Assembly: GCA_039199225.1 (NCBI GenBank)
Contig: JBCCSZ010000232.1
Location: 1-12,841, forward strand
Direction: 5' to 3'
Source of the DNA: JBCCSZ01 sp039199225
GTDB taxonomy: Bacteria; Bacteroidota; Bacteroidia; Chitinophagales; Saprospiraceae
Length of the DNA stretch: 12,841 bases
This document shows, piece after piece, positions 5,960 through 12,841 of the stretch; the stretch's first letter is position 1; each line of letters starts with the position of its first letter. A program made the position numbers and the translations under genes. Under the pieces are notes generated by a model, which searched no databases, had not been told where the DNA came from, and worked only from the letters and a program-made list of their open reading frames with translations.

Positions 5960-7348
5960 ATGAAAAGCTTTGCTGCACTGTCGCTGGCTTGTTTGTTATC
6001 CTGTGTGGGTCTGTATGCTCAAAAGGGTGGAAATATTTACATCCGCAACTTGGAGGATCAGGCAGCGCTGAAGCAAAATATGGTAAAAAGCAATCGCCTG
6101 CTTCAAGCACAAGATGACAGCAAAACTGCGCTTTTTCTCAGCGAGCCTCTGTCCGTACCGACCATCCGCGGGGCGCAGGCTGCCTTTACAGCCGTCTCAC
6201 TGTCGTGGTCTGCCCCACATTGGGACCGCCAAAGGAGCAAGGTATGGTTGCGGATGTACAACAACAGCGATGAGGAAGAGTACATGCAGATAAAGGTGGA
6301 TGAACATCGCGAATCGAGTGTAGAGAAGTTTGCAGGACAGTTGCAATTCTTTCAAAAAATTTATCGCTACTGTCAATTGCGGGTTGTGCTTGAGGCAGGC
6401 GCAAATAGTAGTATGGAAAATATTGTGATCCGCTTTTACGATCCAGGGCCGACTTCGTACAAGGCCAAACAAGCAGCCGCTGTTGCGCGTGGAAGCTGTG
6501 ATTGTCCGCTGCCTGAGTTTTTAGAAAGAGACGAATGGTGTTCTGGTGGTCGCTGTCCGACTTCAACTTCGCCCCAGCAAACGGAGGTAACCCATCTCAT
6601 CGTTCACCACTCTGCCGGATCCAACGCGAGCAATGACTGGCCGGCAGTGGTCCGTTCCATCTGGGATTTTCATGTCAACACCCGAGAGTGGGCTGATATA
6701 GGATACAACTGGTTGATTGATTCGGATGGAAAAATTTACCAGGGGCGTGGCGATGACATTAGAGGTGCTCATTTCTGTGGCGCCAACTCCAACACGATGG
6801 GTGTGTGTTTGTTGGGAACTTTCACAACAGAAATGCCAAGCCAGGAATCTCAGGATGCTTTGAGTAAGCTACTCAGTTGGAAGGCTTGCGACAGAGACAT
6901 CGATCCTTTGCAGACCCAGCTACATCCGGGAACAGGCAAGACCATATATACCATCACCGGGCATCGGGACGGCTGTGCTACGGAATGTCCAGGTACGGCC
7001 TTTTTTCCTACCCTCGCCAGTTTGCGTACAAAAGTGGATCAGCAGTTGAAGGCATGTGCCACTACTTCCGTCGAAACAATGGCAGCTGCTCAGGAGAAGA
7101 TTCATCTTTTCCCCAACCCTCTATTCGGCGATCAATTGTCTATCGACTTATCGGCCCAAGCATTTCGCTCACAGCCTGTGTACATCGAGCTGATTAACTC
7201 TGCCAACGGTCGAAGATTGAAAGAGTGGATGAAAAGTGGGCAAGATCGAATGGCTACTTTGGCGATTGGCGAGCTACCCGCCGGTCTATACCTATTATAT
7301 ATACGATCTGGTGAGAAAGCATTTATTCGGAAAATTGTCAAATATTAG
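5960..7348 (+). CDS. Secreted PGRP-type N-acetylmuramoyl-L-alanine amidase with T9SS sorting domain
   Basis: This 462-residue exported protein should cut the amide bond between muramic acid and the stem peptide of peptidoglycan. Residues 1-20 form a signal peptide ending LYA before Gln21. Residues 22-175 are a beta-rich region I do not recognise, followed by a Cys-rich linker (CDCP at 180-183, Cys194, Cys199). The Amidase_2/PGRP domain spans about 208-368. Its probable zinc ligands are His217 in HHSAGSN, His335 in TGHRDG and Cys343 in ECPG, with Tyr249 of GYNWLID as the conserved active-site tyrosine. The last 80 residues begin HLFPNP, contain LPAGLYLLYI and end in a short basic strand, as in type A T9SS C-terminal sorting domains. 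That implies export to the cell surface or medium. The ATG at 5960 follows the previous stop by six bases. Confidence 0.93.
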   Translation: MKSFAALSLACLLSCVGLYAQKGGNIYIRNLEDQAALKQNMVKSNRLLQAQDDSKTALFLSEPLSVPTIRGAQAAFTAVSLSWSAPHWDRQRSKVWLRMYNNSDEEEYMQIKVDEHRESSVEKFAGQLQFFQKIYRYCQLRVVLEAGANSSMENIVIRFYDPGPTSYKAKQAAAVARGSCDCPLPEFLERDEWCSGGRCPTSTSPQQTEVTHLIVHHSAGSNASNDWPAVVRSIWDFHVNTREWADIGYNWLIDSDGKIYQGRGDDIRGAHFCGANSNTMGVCLLGTFTTEMPSQESQDALSKLLSWKACDRDIDPLQTQLHPGTGKTIYTITGHRDGCATECPGTAFFPTLASLRTKVDQQLKACATTSVETMAAAQEKIHLFPNPLFGDQLSIDLSAQAFRSQPVYIELINSANGRRLKEWMKSGQDRMATLAIGELPAGLYLLYIRSGEKAFIRKIVKY

Positions 7349-7395
7349 AATGAAGTCCTTTCATTCATTACAACTTGAGGGATTTAATGAATGAA
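7348..7395. repeat. Overlapping inverted repeats after the amidase gene
   Basis: Three related arms are present: GAATGAA (7348-7354), TTCATTCATTA (7360-7370) and TAATGAATGAA (7385-7395). The middle arm can pair with the first (7 bp, 5-base loop) or perfectly with the third (11 bp, 14-base loop), but not with both. No T-run follows, so this is either an A/T-rich transcript end or a protein-binding palindrome just upstream of the next promoter. Confidence 0.5.
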
Positions 7396-7421
7396 TATGT
7401 GCTTTATAATGAAATAGTCAT

Positions 7422-7429
7422 TAACTTTG
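7422..7429 (+). promoter_or_regulatory. Possible -7 promoter element of the methyltransferase operon
   Basis: TAACTTTG matches TAnnTTTG exactly and lies in the 303-base gene-free gap 7349-7651. No good -33 TTTG is seen; that zone directly adjoins the inverted repeat ending at 7395. If used, it gives a leader of roughly 215 bases before the ATG at 7652. Confidence 0.35.
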
Positions 7430-7585
7430 GAAGGATTGCCTCTGACTCAAAGTGGTTTTCAATAGAGACGAAGCAAAGGAGCAATCTATCGATCTTTGTC
7501 TCTTACAATCCGGTTTAATTTGAACAAAAAAATTGATTCCTGTTGGTAAGGATTGGCTCTGCCATTTTTACTACTGACAGGAGTA

Positions 7586-7614
7586 TTTGCTCTGCTAAGT
7601 TTTTGCAGAGTAAG
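7586..7614 (+). promoter_or_regulatory. Hairpin in the leader of the methyltransferase gene
   Basis: Bases 7586-7595 (TTTGCTCTGC) pair with 7605-7614 (GCAGAGTAAG), 10 bp including two G-T pairs, around a 9-base loop. It lies 38 bases before the ATG. No T-run follows, so a leader structure is likelier than a terminator. Elsewhere in 7349-7651 I see only a near-exact repeat of a 14-mer, at 7431-7444 and 7548-7561. Confidence 0.35.
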
Positions 7615-7651
7615 CACTTATTGTTCTTTCACACAATTAAACCGAGATACT

Positions 7652-8452
7652 ATGGAAAATTCTATAGAAGTAAGCGAGCACAACCTGCCCGTGGATGTAG
7701 AGCGCTATTACGAAGAGTGGACCAACACTTACATAGAAGATTTTGGAAATTACTTCCAGGCACTTCAAACCGAGAATCCCGACGACTTAATGTTTTACAT
7801 AGGTGAAAACCTAGACCTCAAAGAAGGCATGCGGGTGCTGGATGCCGGCTGTGGTATTTGTGGTCCAGCTATGGGATTGTGCAAAAAATTCGATCTGGAC
7901 CTAGAGGCGATTACCCTATCGGATAGTCAGGTAAAATATGCCAAAGAAAATGTTGAGGCTGGAAAGTCGGATTTGAAAGGCAAGATCAATGTTCGACGAG
8001 GAGATTTTCACAACCTCAGCCAGGACTATGAGGCCGCTTCTTTCGATGTGGTCTATTATCTTGAATCGCTTTGCCATTCCCACGATCCTGACAAAGCCAT
8101 ACACGAAGCGCGAAAGGTATTGAAAGATGGTGGCCTGATTTACATCAAGGACCTTTTCCAAGCGCCCCGCAATCCAAACAATCCCGAATATGTCGAATAT
8201 GCCATCAAAGCAACGGATGAGCAGTTTTGCCTGAAGGCTCGCCAAGTGGGGGACATCCTCAATCTGTTGACGAAGTATGGTTTCAAAATTAATTTCTGCA
8301 GAGAAATTGAAATTCCACATAGCTACGACATTGGTAATGCATTTACAGCTAAACACCTATTCAAACTCAAGATGGATCAGGAAGGACCTTGGTTCTACGA
8401 TGGATTCTTGTTCTTGCAATGGTTGGAAATAAAAGCTGTGAAGTATTACTAA
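7652..8452 (+). CDS. Class I SAM-dependent methyltransferase
   Basis: This 266-residue cytosolic protein has a Rossmann-type methyltransferase core. Motif I, which binds S-adenosylmethionine, is VLDAGCGICGPAM (62-74). The second strand region ITLSDSQ (87-93) resembles the sterol/tocopherol and small-molecule C-/O-methyltransferase group. The acidic motif GDFHNL and the strand FDVVYYLESLCH follow, then the helix and strand ending LKDGGLIYIKDLF. The aromatic N-terminal helix (YYEEWTNTYIEDFG) probably covers the active site. The methyl acceptor is unknown. I chose the ATG at 7652: the frame extends upstream to a TTG at 7553, but that would add a hydrophobic, signal-like stretch improper for a cytosolic enzyme. 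The next gene starts 11 bases after its stop, so the two are probably co-transcribed. Confidence 0.88.
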   Translation: MENSIEVSEHNLPVDVERYYEEWTNTYIEDFGNYFQALQTENPDDLMFYIGENLDLKEGMRVLDAGCGICGPAMGLCKKFDLDLEAITLSDSQVKYAKENVEAGKSDLKGKINVRRGDFHNLSQDYEAASFDVVYYLESLCHSHDPDKAIHEARKVLKDGGLIYIKDLFQAPRNPNNPEYVEYAIKATDEQFCLKARQVGDILNLLTKYGFKINFCREIEIPHSYDIGNAFTAKHLFKLKMDQEGPWFYDGFLFLQWLEIKAVKYY

Positions 8453-8463
8453 ACCCCATCAAA

Positions 8464-10368
8464 ATGTCGAAACAGAAAATATTTACTTTTTCTGCCATTG
8501 TATTTCTCTGTTTGCTGGATTCGATGTTCTGCTTTGCACAGACAGATGCCTACACTTTTTATACGGCCGAAAAAGATGTGTACCGCTTGGAAAATCCTTT
8601 TGAGGATTCGGACAATGTTTGGGTTGTTCACCAGGCAGGCGTTTACAAGCCTTATTATGTAGAGTCGGAAAATAAATTTATCGTTATTGGTTTTGAAGAT
8701 GCTGTTTTTCAATTGCAACAAATGGAGGATGCAACCTCCTTGGCTCCCTTAAAGTTGTGGGATAGCAATGCGTTGCGAGAGAAAAAAATATATCGGCATT
8801 CCATCTTGGAAAATCCGTGGCCAGACAACTGGTTGACGGCCTTGATGCGCAAAGACAATCGATTCAGAGATACCATATATATAGGTAGCCTTTCCGACAA
8901 GGGTACGCCAAGCATTGAGTTGAAGTTGCTCAACTTTTACATCAGCAGGCCCAATCGATTTTCCATACGGCTAAACGACCAGTCAATCGATACTGTCCTA
9001 CAAACATTCGGTGGTTATTCCATGCAATTGGATTTTCAGAAATCAGAAGAAAATCCGAAGCATCTCATTTTTGAAATCGAACCATTGAATGGAGACTTGG
9101 GAGTGGCAGGTTATAAATTAAATGTAAACGTTGATCAAATTGATTACGATCAAAGCTTCTACTGCTACAGCTCGATCGAAGACTTACAACTTGGGAACAT
9201 CGACGACCAGCATTTTTATCATTTCTATTTGGATGGATATGAAATGAAAAGGCTGACGCAAAAAAATCCTCCTGCCAATAGGCCAGTAAGTTTATTGGTT
9301 AAACAAAAGAGTGACATGCAGGACTGCCTTGTACAAAAGGCTGCCTTTGCAAAGATTTCGGAAAAGCCAATTGATATTTTGCTGGTGTATCATCAACGTT
9401 TCGAATCGGCAATGGATTCTTTGGTGGCTCTTTACAAATTTTTGCGACCCGATGCCAGCATACAAACCGTTGGAACACAGGAGATTTACAATACCTACAG
9501 CAGTGGAACAAAAAGTCCTCAAGCCATCCGAACACATTTGTGGAAAGTACAACCCAAGGAGGTTTGCTTGGTTGGAGATGCCAATGCCAATGAACAAAGT
9601 GAGCAGGACTTGGTACCTACTTTTTACTTTAAACAAATGATGAAATACACGAGAGTCCCAAGTGATTTTCTGTATGCGCTCTCTTCGGATTCCAGCCGCA
9701 TTGGATTTTCGATTGGTAGATTGCCGTTCGACAATGAAGAAACATTGTTGCAATATGTGCGGAAAGTCGAGCGATTCATTGCGCTTCCACCTTCGCCACA
9801 TAAGTTGATGCTGTACGATGATAGTGAGTATCCGCTAGACATTGGCATTGTTCGTCAACATGCAAATTTTTTGTACAAGCGACCCAATCCAAAAATAGCG
9901 CGATTTGAAAAAAACATCGTTCAATGGTCCAATCGCTACGACTGCCACAATGTTGCCTACCATGGGCATGGTGCCTTTTCGAGCTGGCGGGAAAACGATC
10001 GGGTGGACATTCGCAAGTACGAAGAACTCGAGGTGGATCGCTTATTTTTGTTGTTTGATTTTTCTTGTTTGACCGGAGAGTTTTCTTTTCCATTTAGAAA
10101 AAGTTTTTCGGAGGAGTTGCTTTCCAAACCCAACGGTCCAGTTGCAATTGTCGGTTCATCCGGCTTTGTGGAAGGTACTATTTACAAACAATTGGTATCT
10201 TTCCTGCTGGAAAGTCCCGAACAGCGCATTGGCCATTTTGTCAATCGCTTTAAGTCTGGAATGCCGGATAAATTATCTGGTGACGACTTTAAAATTATTC
10301 AGATTTTAGGAATCCCATCATTGGTTTACAGTGGTGGACCTTTGCTCGACAAGTCGACTCAAAATTGA
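8464..10368 (+). CDS. Exported C25 (gingipain/PorU-type) cysteine peptidase-like protein
   Basis: This 634-residue protein starts with a signal peptide (hydrophobic 6-24, CFA before Gln26). Residues of about 30-300 look beta-rich and resemble the N-terminal part of C25 proteins. The C25 domain spans about 305-630. Its catalytic dyad is visible: His502 in YHGHGAFSSW and Cys535 in FDFSCLTGEF, 33 residues apart, the same distance I recall for His211 and Cys244 of gingipain RgpB. KPNGPVAIVGSSG follows, as in the family. Clan CD peptidases of this kind include secreted gingipains and PorU, the T9SS sortase. It ends soon after the catalytic domain, with no immunoglobulin-like or sorting domain, so it is neither a typical T9SS cargo nor full-length PorU. 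I chose the ATG at 8464 over a longer frame from 8389 because the signal peptide begins there. Confidence 0.85.
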   Translation: MSKQKIFTFSAIVFLCLLDSMFCFAQTDAYTFYTAEKDVYRLENPFEDSDNVWVVHQAGVYKPYYVESENKFIVIGFEDAVFQLQQMEDATSLAPLKLWDSNALREKKIYRHSILENPWPDNWLTALMRKDNRFRDTIYIGSLSDKGTPSIELKLLNFYISRPNRFSIRLNDQSIDTVLQTFGGYSMQLDFQKSEENPKHLIFEIEPLNGDLGVAGYKLNVNVDQIDYDQSFYCYSSIEDLQLGNIDDQHFYHFYLDGYEMKRLTQKNPPANRPVSLLVKQKSDMQDCLVQKAAFAKISEKPIDILLVYHQRFESAMDSLVALYKFLRPDASIQTVGTQEIYNTYSSGTKSPQAIRTHLWKVQPKEVCLVGDANANEQSEQDLVPTFYFKQMMKYTRVPSDFLYALSSDSSRIGFSIGRLPFDNEETLLQYVRKVERFIALPPSPHKLMLYDDSEYPLDIGIVRQHANFLYKRPNPKIARFEKNIVQWSNRYDCHNVAYHGHGAFSSWRENDRVDIRKYEELEVDRLFLLFDFSCLTGEFSFPFRKSFSEELLSKPNGPVAIVGSSGFVEGTIYKQLVSFLLESPEQRIGHFVNRFKSGMPDKLSGDDFKIIQILGIPSLVYSGGPLLDKSTQN

Positions 10369-10387
10369 CCTTAAAACAAAAATCGAT

Positions 10388-10537
10388 ATGGACACGATAA
10401 TCGACCTTTGGCATTTTATCAAAGAACGAAAAAAATATTGGCTGGCTCCTTTGATTGTTGTATTGCTGATCATTGGACTGTTGATTGTATTTGGAGGTGG
10501 CAGTGCGATTGCTCCCTTTGTGTATACTATTTTTTGA
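10388..10537 (+). CDS. DUF5989 small membrane protein (SxtK-like)
   Basis: This 49-residue protein has a charged head, with FIKERKKYW at about 10-18. One strong transmembrane helix follows (about 19-36), then GGGSAIAPFVYTIF. This pattern is characteristic of DUF5989, a family of roughly 50-residue proteins found next to NodU/SxtI-type carbamoyltransferases. The small sxtK product of saxitoxin clusters appears to be of this kind. The biochemical role is unknown; anchoring or partnering the carbamoyltransferase at the membrane is a guess from its constant company. The ATG at 10388 gives the usual family N-terminus; an upstream in-frame start at 10331 would overlap the peptidase gene. It lies 19 bases after the peptidase stop and 14 before the next gene. 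Confidence 0.85.
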   Translation: MDTIIDLWHFIKERKKYWLAPLIVVLLIIGLLIVFGGGSAIAPFVYTIF

Positions 10538-10551
10538 TGTAAAAAATATCT

Positions 10552-10920
10552 GTGAATCATACTAAAACAAATCCTGCCAAAAATATTTTGGCCATCTGCG
10601 TAGGCTTTGCATTACTCTATTATTTTACCAGATGGGAATGGACCCTTCTTGTGGTCGTGATCATCGGTGGTCTCAGCATCCTATCAGATTGGGTGACGGA
10701 GAAAATTAGTGATGCTTGGATGTGGTTGGCTAAAGTATTGGCCTTGATTGTTCCGAATATTTTACTAAGTTTGGTATTCTTCCTCATTCTGACACCCCTT
10801 TCTTTTGTGTCGAAATTATTTGGTAAAAAGAATTCGCTAAAGCTTAAAAATCCTCCTGAGAGTACTTTCACAGAAGTGGATAAAGCATTTGAACCAGCTT
10901 CTTTTGAAAAGCTTTGGTAG
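10552..10920 (+). CDS. SxtJ-family membrane protein
   Basis: This 122-residue protein has about three hydrophobic segments (roughly 11-26, 30-46 and 58-85). A soluble lysine-rich tail ends FEPASFEKLW, similar to the C-terminus of SxtJ proteins. SxtJ is a membrane protein of unknown role encoded beside carbamoyltransferase genes, first named in saxitoxin clusters but common elsewhere. The start is a GTG at 10552: an in-frame TAA at 10540-10542 blocks anything earlier, and the next in-frame methionine would delete the first two hydrophobic segments. The 14-base gap from the DUF5989 gene and 20-base gap to the carbamoyltransferase support one transcript. Confidence 0.8.
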   Translation: MNHTKTNPAKNILAICVGFALLYYFTRWEWTLLVVVIIGGLSILSDWVTEKISDAWMWLAKVLALIVPNILLSLVFFLILTPLSFVSKLFGKKNSLKLKNPPESTFTEVDKAFEPASFEKLW

Positions 10921-10940
10921 ATAAAATTCTATTCTGATCA

Positions 10941-12803
10941 ATGAAAAAAATCCTGGGTATATCTGCATATTATCACGATGCTGCTGCGGCATTGGTTGTG
11001 GATGGTAAAGTGGTGGCCGCTGTTCAGGAAGAGCGATTTACAAGGATCAAACACACAGAAGATTTTCCCCTGGAATCCATTCGGTATTGTTTGGAAGAAG
11101 GCGGACTTACGCTGGAAGAGTTGGATGCCATTGTTTTTTACGACAAGCCATTTTTGAAATTTGAACGCTTGTTGGAAACCTATTTTGCCTTTGCTCCAAA
11201 AGGGTTAATTTCCTTTTTGAAAGCAATTCCAGTGTGGTTAAAAGAAAAAATATTTTTGAAAAAAAATATTTTGGATGAGCTAAAAGAGGTTGGTCCTTAT
11301 GACAAGAAAAAGATAAAGCTTCTTTTTTCGGAGCATCACTTGTCCCATGCTGCCAGTGCTTTTTTTGCGTCGCCCTATGAGGAGGCAGCTGTGCTGACCA
11401 TCGATGGTGTGGGTGAATGGAGTACTGCTTCGATAGGTATTGGTCGGGGCAATCAGGTACAGATAAAAAAGGAAATGGCCTTTCCGCATTCTGTCGGATT
11501 GTTGTACAGTGCTTTCACCTATTATCTGGGATTTAAGGTCAACTCTGGCGAATACAAATTAATGGGTTTGGCACCCTATGGAAATCCTGATTCCGAGCAA
11601 ACGGCTACTTTTATTCAGCAGATAAAAGACCATTTGGTCGACATAAAAGCGGATGGATCTATTTGGTTGGATCAATCCTATTTTGATTATGCGACCGGAT
11701 TGAGGATGGCCAAGGATAAGAAGTGGGAAGCTCTGTTTGGTTTGGCCAGAAGAAAAGCAGAATCAGAACTACTTCAGGTGCATTGCGATTTGGCCTTGGC
11801 CATTCAAAAGGTTACAGAGGAGATTGTTTTTCGCATGGCACGAGAGGCCAGGCGTCTGACCGAAGCAGATTATTTGTGTATGGCAGGTGGTGTGGCACTG
11901 AATTGTGTAGCCAATGGAAAACTGCTGGAAGAAAAAATCTTTGAAGGAATATATGTGCAGCCAGCTGCTGGCGACGCCGGCGGGGCTTTGGGTGCTGCGC
12001 TGGCCATCAGCCATATGTACTATCAAGAGGAGCGTGTGTTGCAGGAAGTGGATGGCATGCTTGGCACCTATCTGGGGCCTTCTTATTCGAATAAAGAAAT
12101 CCGATCGATGAATAAAAAGGTCAAGGCAGTTTGTAAACACTACGAGCGCTTCGATCAAATGACTCAGTACGTTGCAACAAAGATTGCAGAGGGTAAAATT
12201 GTCGGTTGGTTCCAGGGGCGAATGGAGTTTGGGCCGCGGGCGTTGGGCAATAGAAGCATTTTGGGAGACGCTCGCGATCCGAAGATGCAACGCAAGCTCA
12301 ACCTCAAGATCAAGTACCGAGAAAGTTTTAGGCCGTTTGCTCCTTCCGTTTTGGCGGAGTGTGCCGGCGACTATTTTGAGTTACAGGCAGATTCTCCCTA
12401 CATGCTTTTTGTGTCTGCAGTCAAAGAGTGCCGCCGAACCGAACGGCCAAAGAATTACGCTCAATTATCGTTGAATGAAAAGCTCTACCACTGTCGTAGC
12501 GATGTACCATCTGTTACGCATCTTGATTATACGGCAAGGGTTCAGACGGTACATCGGGAAACAAATTTTCGTTATTGGTCTTTGATAGAGGAATTCAAGC
12601 GACAAACGGATTATGGGCTGTTGGTCAATACCAGCTTCAATGTTCGTGGAGAACCCATTGTATGCTCTCCTTATGACGCTTATCGGTGCTTTATGAGTAC
12701 AGAAATGGACTATTTGGTCATCGAAAATTTCGTTTATTTCAAAGAGGCGCAGCCAAATTGGGATGACAAAACGAGGTGGCGGGTCGTTTATAAGCAAGAT
12801 TGA
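10941..12803 (+). CDS. NodU/CmcH/SxtI-type O-carbamoyltransferase
   Basis: This 620-residue protein is slightly longer than many family members (about 570-610). These enzymes use carbamoyl phosphate and ATP to make carbamoyl-adenylate, then pass the carbamoyl group to a hydroxyl of a sugar, antibiotic or alkaloid. The N-terminal Kae1/HypF-like ATPase fold opens ILGISAYYHDAAAAL, with QEERFTRIKH at about 29-38. The metal-site motif is HHLSHA at 132-137. GGVALNCVAN (316-325) marks the end of the nucleotide-binding part. The C-terminal half has GRMEFGPRALGNRS (426-439) and then YRESFRPFAPS, the hallmark of the family, and a final VNTSFNVRGEP segment. The acceptor is unknown. With the DUF5989 and SxtJ genes directly upstream it forms the conserved trio seen in saxitoxin clusters, here in reversed order. 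Confidence 0.93.
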   Translation: MKKILGISAYYHDAAAALVVDGKVVAAVQEERFTRIKHTEDFPLESIRYCLEEGGLTLEELDAIVFYDKPFLKFERLLETYFAFAPKGLISFLKAIPVWLKEKIFLKKNILDELKEVGPYDKKKIKLLFSEHHLSHAASAFFASPYEEAAVLTIDGVGEWSTASIGIGRGNQVQIKKEMAFPHSVGLLYSAFTYYLGFKVNSGEYKLMGLAPYGNPDSEQTATFIQQIKDHLVDIKADGSIWLDQSYFDYATGLRMAKDKKWEALFGLARRKAESELLQVHCDLALAIQKVTEEIVFRMAREARRLTEADYLCMAGGVALNCVANGKLLEEKIFEGIYVQPAAGDAGGALGAALAISHMYYQEERVLQEVDGMLGTYLGPSYSNKEIRSMNKKVKAVCKHYERFDQMTQYVATKIAEGKIVGWFQGRMEFGPRALGNRSILGDARDPKMQRKLNLKIKYRESFRPFAPSVLAECAGDYFELQADSPYMLFVSAVKECRRTERPKNYAQLSLNEKLYHCRSDVPSVTHLDYTARVQTVHRETNFRYWSLIEEFKRQTDYGLLVNTSFNVRGEPIVCSPYDAYRCFMSTEMDYLVIENFVYFKEAQPNWDDKTRWRVVYKQD

Positions 12804-12810
12804 AAAAAAT

Positions 12811-12841
12811 GTGATCCCCAAAAATCCCCAAGTTGCAACAA
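12811..12841 (+). CDS. Possible start of another gene, cut by the window edge
   Basis: A GTG at 12811, seven bases after the carbamoyltransferase stop, opens a frame that stays open to the window end (VIPKNPQVAT). The close spacing fits continuation of the operon, but ten codons are too few to judge. Confidence 0.25.
   Translation, partial: MIPKNPQVAT

Noticed and set aside
7553..7651. An upstream extension of the methyltransferase with a signal-like hydrophobic stretch
   Set aside because: It begins at a TTG, would give a cytosolic SAM enzyme an export signal, and overlaps a leader hairpin. The ATG at 7652 gives a normal family N-terminus.
8389..8463. An N-terminal extension of the C25 protein overlapping the methyltransferase gene
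   Set aside because: The signal peptide begins at the ATG at 8464. An extension of 25 residues would bury it, and it lies within the upstream coding sequence.
10874..10882. A DnaA-box-like AGTGGATAA inside the SxtJ-like gene
   Set aside because: It is a single one-mismatch site inside coding sequence with no neighbours, as expected by chance.
1..12841. CRISPR arrays, tRNA or rRNA genes, and insertion sequences
   Set aside because: I saw no regularly spaced repeats, no tRNA or rRNA signatures, and no transposase or terminal inverted repeats.

Overview
The window looks like a piece of a Bacteroidota chromosome. Three things point there. There is an exported amidase with a C-terminal domain of the type IX secretion (T9SS) kind. 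There is a gingipain-family (C25) protein. Several start regions carry the Bacteroidota -7 promoter element TAnnTTTG, the best being TACCTTTG ahead of the alpha/beta hydrolase. The genus cannot be told from the sequence alone.

Left end (1-1481): a very A+T-rich hypothetical gene cut by the window edge, then a short G+C-rich hairpin, then a GNAT acetyltransferase. This has the look of an accessory cassette. Next come three minus-strand genes (1530-4484): a DUF998 membrane protein, an alpha/beta hydrolase and heme A synthase (COX15/CtaA).

Centre (4485-5159): 675 bases without a gene. They hold an A/T-only stretch and many DnaA-box-like nonamers, two of them perfect TTATCCACA. A further perfect box lies inside COX15 and another just past its end. 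All four perfect nonamers of the window fall in 3313-4992. The main genes point away from this region on both sides: minus strand to the left, plus strand to the right. I read it as a candidate replication origin (oriC) that is not beside dnaA in this window.

Right arm (5160-12803), all on the plus strand. First is a tight dtd - MazG-like pyrophosphohydrolase - secreted amidase operon. A 303-base gap follows, with overlapping inverted repeats and a probable promoter. Then comes a five-gene run: class I methyltransferase, exported C25-type cysteine peptidase, 49-residue DUF5989 protein, SxtJ-like membrane protein and NodU/CmcH/SxtI-type carbamoyltransferase. The last three resemble the sxtK/sxtJ/sxtI trio of saxitoxin clusters, which also occurs widely outside toxin producers. 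Together the five genes suggest a pathway that methylates and carbamoylates some small molecule or surface glycan, with an exported protease-like partner. The substrate cannot be read from the sequence. A possible GTG start at 12811 may begin another gene.
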